DNA of 64,000 nucleotides, taken from Roseibium sp. Sym1. Its GTDB lineage: Bacteria > Pseudomonadota > Alphaproteobacteria > Rhizobiales > Stappiaceae. The position numbers were made by a program, and so were the translations under genes. Positions 60,755 through 64,000 of the stretch are shown here, one piece after another. The notes below the pieces were generated by a model that was not told the origin of the DNA, made no database searches, and worked only from the letters and a program-made list of their open reading frames with translations. The stretch is from assembly GCF_027359675.1 (NCBI RefSeq), contig NZ_CP114786.1, positions 1,802,501 to 1,866,500 on the forward strand, read 5' to 3'. The stretch's first letter is position 1. Each line of letters opens with the position of its first letter.

Positions 60755-61243
60755 ATGACCCGGCATCAGAAGACATTTGCCATGGAAACGCAGCACGCAC
60801 CAATCTCGGCTGAGGAGCGGGTGGTTATTTACGAAGCGCGCCAGATTCTGCTGCGCCACCTCAACCAGAACCCGGTCCTGTCGTCCTGGCAGGCGGTGCT
60901 CGACTATTGCGCCCTTACCATCCGCGGCGAGGTCGAGCGGTTTCATGTGCTTTATCTGGACAAGAAGAACAGGCTCATTTCGGATGAGTGTCTGGCGACC
61001 GGAACCGTCGATCACGTGCCGGTCTATCCAAGGGAGGTCCTGAAGCGCGGTCTCGAACTCAACGCCACCGCGCTGATCCTGGTCCACAATCATCCGTCCG
61101 GCGATCCCGAGCCCTCGCGCGCCGACATCACGATGACGAAGGAAATCAGAAAGGGCTGCCAGGTTCTGGGCTTGACGCTGCATGACCATATCATCGTCGG
61201 CATCGGCCGGGAGGTCAGTCTGCGCGCCCGCGGCGAGATCTGA
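60755..61243 (+). CDS. radC: RadC-like JAB/MPN domain protein
   Basis: A 162-aa protein containing the JAMM motif of the RadC family, HNHPSGDPEPSRAD near residue 110, which binds zinc. The family is common on plasmids and phages, and its function (possibly DNA repair or element maintenance) is still unclear. The N-terminal HhH part of chromosomal RadC is missing, as usual for element-borne copies. The ATG at 60755 sits right after the RNA leader. Confidence 0.92.
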   Translation: MTRHQKTFAMETQHAPISAEERVVIYEARQILLRHLNQNPVLSSWQAVLDYCALTIRGEVERFHVLYLDKKNRLISDECLATGTVDHVPVYPREVLKRGLELNATALILVHNHPSGDPEPSRADITMTKEIRKGCQVLGLTLHDHIIVGIGREVSLRARGEI

Positions 61244-61363
61244 TGGATTGCAGAATGCGCTGACGGAACCCGGCTGCATTCGACCTTCGGTCCCGAAGCG
61301 GTGGCTTCCGATCGCAGGGGGCAGGCCACGCTCCATCGAGAGGGAGAGGAGGGCTGGGGCTTT

Positions 61364-61412
61364 CGCGACGGGTTGAGTGCAGAGAGAGAGGCTCTCGGCG
61401 CCCGTCGCGGAG
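61364..61412 (+). promoter_or_regulatory. radC-motif-like RNA leader, copy 3 (ParB)
   Basis: CGCGACGGG (61364-61372) and CCCGTCGCG (61401-61409) form a perfect 9-bp outer stem; the inner stem is GAGAG (61382-61386) / CTCTC (61392-61396). The ribosome site GGAG overlaps the base of the outer stem, and the ATG of parB is at 61422. Confidence 0.7.
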
Positions 61413-61421
61413 AATATCCCA

Positions 61422-63581
61422 ATGGCACCTGCCAATCAGAAACTCACCCTGTCGCCCTCGCGTGACATCCCCTTCAACAAGCTCGTCCTCAGCCAGTCGA
61501 ACGTCCGGCGTATCAAGGCCGGCATCTCGGTCGAGGAACTGGCCGAGGACATCGCCCGCCGCGGCACACTCCTCCAGAGCCTCAATGTCCGCCCCGTGCT
61601 CGATGAGGGCGGCAACGAGACCGGCATGTTCGAGGTGCCGGCCGGCGGACGCCGCTATCAGGCCCTGGCAATCCTCGTAAAACAGAAGCGTCTCGCCAAG
61701 ACCGCACCCGTGCCCTGCGTTGTCCGCGATCCGGCGACCAGCATCCTCGCCGAGGATGACAGTCTCGCCGAAAACACCCAGCGCGTCGCGCTGCATCCCC
61801 TCGACCAGTTCCGTGCCTTCTTGGCATTGCGGAACAAGGGCATGAGCGAGGAGGAGATCGCGGCGGCCTTCTTCACCACGGTCCAGGTCGTCAGGCAGCG
61901 GTTGCGCCTTGCCACTGTGTCTCCCGTGCTGCTCGAAGTCTATGCCGCAGACGGCATGACGCTGGAGATGTTGATGGCCTTCACCGTCAATCCGGACCAT
62001 GCCCGTCAGGAACAGGTTTTGGAAAGCATTCGCAACTCCTGGCAGAAGGAGCCGTGGCAGATCCGGCGCATGCTCACCGAAACCACGGTGCCGGCATCCG
62101 ATAAGCGCGCCCGTTTCATCGGCCTTGAAGCTTATGAGGCGGCGGGCGGCGCAATCCTGCGCGATCTCTTCTCCCACGACAATGACGGCTGGCTGCAGGA
62201 CGTCTCCCTGCTCGATAGCCTGGTTGACCAGAAGCTAAAAGGTATGGCGGACGAGATTGCCGACCAGGGCTGGAAATGGATCGACGCTTCGGTCGAACTC
62301 CCCTACGGCCACGCCAACGGTCTGCGCAAACTGACCGGTGCGATGCAGGACCTTACCGAAGAGGAACGGGCGGTCCGAGAAGCACTCCGCAAGGAGCATG
62401 ACGACCTCGAGGCGGAATACACGGAGGCCAGCGATCTGCCCGACGAGGTCGATCTGCGTCTGGCGGAGATCGAGGCCGCGCTTGAGGCCTTCGAAAACCG
62501 TCCCGTCAGCTTCGATCCGGAAGAGATTGCCCGCGCCGGTGTCTTCCTCAGCATCGGCCGGGATGGCGAATTCGTCGTCGATCATGGCTATGTCCGTCCC
62601 GAGGATGAGCTTGACGCCGCCGTCGAGGGCAGTGGCTCTGGAAACGGAGGTGACGCCAGCATCGATCACGATGATGCTGGTGTCGGTTCTTCGGCGCGGC
62701 GCGCTGTCATCACCATCGGCAGCCAGCCGATGGATGCAGATGACGACGAAGGCGACGTCATCAAGCCGCTTCCGGAACGCCTTGTTACAGAGCTGACGGC
62801 CGAACGGACGTTGGCGCTGCGCGACAGGCTGGCGAACAATCCGTCCGTCGCGTTCCTGGCTGTGTTGCACAAGTTCTGCCGGGACGTCTTCTCTCGCTAC
62901 ATGACCTATAGCCCGGCCATGGAAGTCTCGGTGCGCAACACCGGCTTCTCCCTGCAAGCGCCCGGCCTGAAGGAAATTCCGGCGGCACAGGCCATCGAGG
63001 AACGCCACAAGGCCTGGGAGGCGCGTATGCCGGACGACGAGGCCGCCCTCTGGGATTGGCTCGCCTCGCTCGAAGGCACCGAGCAGGCGGAGCTCTTCGC
63101 TCATTGCGCGGCGTTCGGCGTCAACGCTCTCTACGAGAAGGCCGATCGCTACGGCGGCGGCACCGTCACCGTGCACGGCATCCAGCAGCGTCTCGCCGAG
63201 GCCGATCGTCTCGCCCGCGCTGTCGGTCTCGACATGGTGGAAGCAGGCTGGCGGCCAACGGCCGAAAACTACCTCGGCCGCGTCACCAAGCCTCGCATCC
63301 TCGAAGCCGTACGCGAAGGGGCGGGCGAGCGCGCCGCCGAGTTGATCAACCATCTCAAGAAGGGCGATATGGCCAAGGAGGCCGAACGGCTGCTGGCTGA
63401 CACAAGCTGGCTGCCGGAGCCGCTGCGCATGACGGACGCTGGCGATGCCTCGCCGGTCGAGGCGGAAAACGAGGAGGGCGGAGCAGATGAGACTCTTCCG
63501 GCGTTCCTCACCGATGATGACGGCGACGATGAGAACGCGGAAGCTAACGAGGATGACGCCGCCCTTGTAGCTGCCGAGTAA
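61422..63581 (+). CDS. parB: Large ParB-like partition/nuclease-domain protein
   Basis: A 719-aa protein. The N-terminal ParB domain (residues 12-125) shows IPFNKLVLSQSNVRR, EELAEDIARRGTLLQSLNVRP, EVPAGGRRYQAL and LAENTQRVALHPLDQFRAF (the CTP-binding box). A helix-turn-helix follows (EEIAAAFFTTVQVVRQRLRLA). The long C-terminus is acidic and ends in a Asp/Glu-rich tail. Such proteins are typical of alphaproteobacterial plasmids and ICEs. No parA is next to it, so the role may be regulatory or element-specific rather than a standard partition system. Confidence 0.92.
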   Translation: MAPANQKLTLSPSRDIPFNKLVLSQSNVRRIKAGISVEELAEDIARRGTLLQSLNVRPVLDEGGNETGMFEVPAGGRRYQALAILVKQKRLAKTAPVPCVVRDPATSILAEDDSLAENTQRVALHPLDQFRAFLALRNKGMSEEEIAAAFFTTVQVVRQRLRLATVSPVLLEVYAADGMTLEMLMAFTVNPDHARQEQVLESIRNSWQKEPWQIRRMLTETTVPASDKRARFIGLEAYEAAGGAILRDLFSHDNDGWLQDVSLLDSLVDQKLKGMADEIADQGWKWIDASVELPYGHANGLRKLTGAMQDLTEEERAVREALRKEHDDLEAEYTEASDLPDEVDLRLAEIEAALEAFENRPVSFDPEEIARAGVFLSIGRDGEFVVDHGYVRPEDELDAAVEGSGSGNGGDASIDHDDAGVGSSARRAVITIGSQPMDADDDEGDVIKPLPERLVTELTAERTLALRDRLANNPSVAFLAVLHKFCRDVFSRYMTYSPAMEVSVRNTGFSLQAPGLKEIPAAQAIEERHKAWEARMPDDEAALWDWLASLEGTEQAELFAHCAAFGVNALYEKADRYGGGTVTVHGIQQRLAEADRLARAVGLDMVEAGWRPTAENYLGRVTKPRILEAVREGAGERAAELINHLKKGDMAKEAERLLADTSWLPEPLRMTDAGDASPVEAENEEGGADETLPAFLTDDDGDDENAEANEDDAALVAAE

Positions 63582-63591
63582 CGCGATCCCG

Positions 63592-63621
63592 CCCCGGAGC
63601 TGCAAGGCTCCGGGCTTTTTT
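63592..63621 (+). terminator. Rho-independent terminator of parB
   Basis: CCCGGAGC (63593-63600) and GCTCCGGG (63607-63614) form an 8-bp stem with a 6-base loop, followed by CTTTTTT, 11 bp after the parB stop. Confidence 0.92.
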
Positions 63622-64000
63622 CATGGTGGCCTTGGTCGGGCAGCAATTACAGGGCTGTTCAAAGGACCCAACACCATCAAGTCAATTGTGCTCCGATGGA
63701 GATCCGCCGGTTGCCTGACCTATGGCTTCGCTTCTGCCCATCGTTGCATTCCCTCTCGATCGGCTGGCAGAGGACAGAGGTGGTCGTGCAAACGCATTTC
63801 CGGGTTTCCGGCTTCTGACGGACACGGAAACCATCCCCCGCTTCCATTCGCTGACCTTGGTCTGAACGAGGCTTTGTCATTCAACCCGCATGGGGTCGGC
63901 TTACGCGCGCGTGCCGCCTCGCGGATTCGGGACGAGCCCGAACGCGCGCGGTGATTGCCGTTCTCGATCAGACACTACGGGCGCCTGTCGCGCGGGGGAT
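63622..64000. other. Right end of the window, no gene supported
   Basis: About 380 bp. Frames on both strands (63688-63954 +, 63677-63880 -) lack ribosome sites and family signatures. The last 25 bases (GGGCGCCTGTCGCGCGGGGG) resemble the 3' strand of the RNA leaders upstream, so a fourth leader and gene may start just past the edge. Confidence 0.4.

Noticed and set aside
60001..61412. CRISPR-like or simple direct repeats near RadC and ParB
   Set aside because: The copies are few, lie only upstream of start codons, and differ in the loops while keeping pairing, which indicates RNA leaders instead.
63677..63954. Frames on both strands after parB
   Set aside because: They overlap each other, lack ribosome sites and show no family features.

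Overview
The window looks like a GC-rich alphaproteobacterial chromosome, probably from the marine Roseibium/Labrenzia (Stappiaceae) group or a close relative. This is inferred from gene content: polyhydroxybutyrate genes phaA/phaB with divergent phaR, an AcuI-type acryloyl-CoA reductase, YciB, the rpmI-rplT pair without a neighbouring pheS, and REP-like palindromes in many intergenic gaps. No rRNA or complete tRNA is present to prove the taxonomy.

Positions 1-30,700 are chromosomal backbone. In order they hold rpmF; a small membrane protein; yciB; a membrane protein of unknown function; the PHB cluster (phaB, phaA, divergent phaR); a GNAT acetyltransferase; a GlcG/HbpS-like protein divergent from a gamma-glutamyltransferase; a Tat-exported multicopper oxidase; an ECF sigma factor with a DUF6768-like membrane partner, flanked by two small proteins sharing the N-terminus MRVNPVT; a DEDD exonuclease; a MAPEG protein; rplT and rpmI; azoR with a divergent LysR gene; an Aer-type PAS protein lacking a transducer domain; acuI, DUF1326 and DUF2182 genes divergent from a FadR-type GntR regulator; a MITE-like element with 31-bp terminal inverted repeats; and an overlapping pair encoding a hybrid histidine kinase and a receiver-EAL protein.

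Positions 26,941-30,473 hold a compact RiPP locus of the thiazole/oxazole-modified microcin (TOMM) type. It encodes a cysteine-rich precursor peptide (11 Cys in the core region), an E1-like/YcaO fusion cyclodehydratase ending in the azoline-type PxPxP tail, and a SagB-like FMN dehydrogenase. No transporter, protease or immunity gene is visible nearby.

At about 30,712 the 3' half of a tRNA-Arg(CCU) gene is followed by a tyrosine integrase. I read this as the left end of an integrated element that runs past the right edge of the window. Its cargo is (a) a DUF1778/GNAT toxin-antitoxin pair; (b) a tightly overlapping minus-strand operon of seven genes (33.5-50.2 kb) encoding a BrxR/CapW-like WYL regulator, a SNF2 helicase with a DUF3883 nuclease-like tail, a 163-aa unknown, a 1410-aa sacsin/Hsp90-like ATPase, a PD-(D/E)XK-like protein, a DUF1156 DNA methyltransferase and a HEPN-DUF499 ATPase, which resembles helicase-methylase-ATPase defence systems with extra parts; (c) a divergent operon of a 47-aa peptide, an AddB-like nuclease, an AddA/UvrD-like helicase-nuclease and a DEAD/DEAH helicase with a nuclease-like tail; and (d) conjugative-element maintenance genes: an ArdC N-terminal remnant, DUF2958, RadC and a large ParB. 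Three of these (ArdC remnant, RadC, ParB) are preceded by the same two-stem RNA leader, which matches what is known of the radC RNA motif.

The strongest candidates for new biology are the seven-gene operon, the TOMM locus, and the reuse of one RNA leader in front of three element genes.
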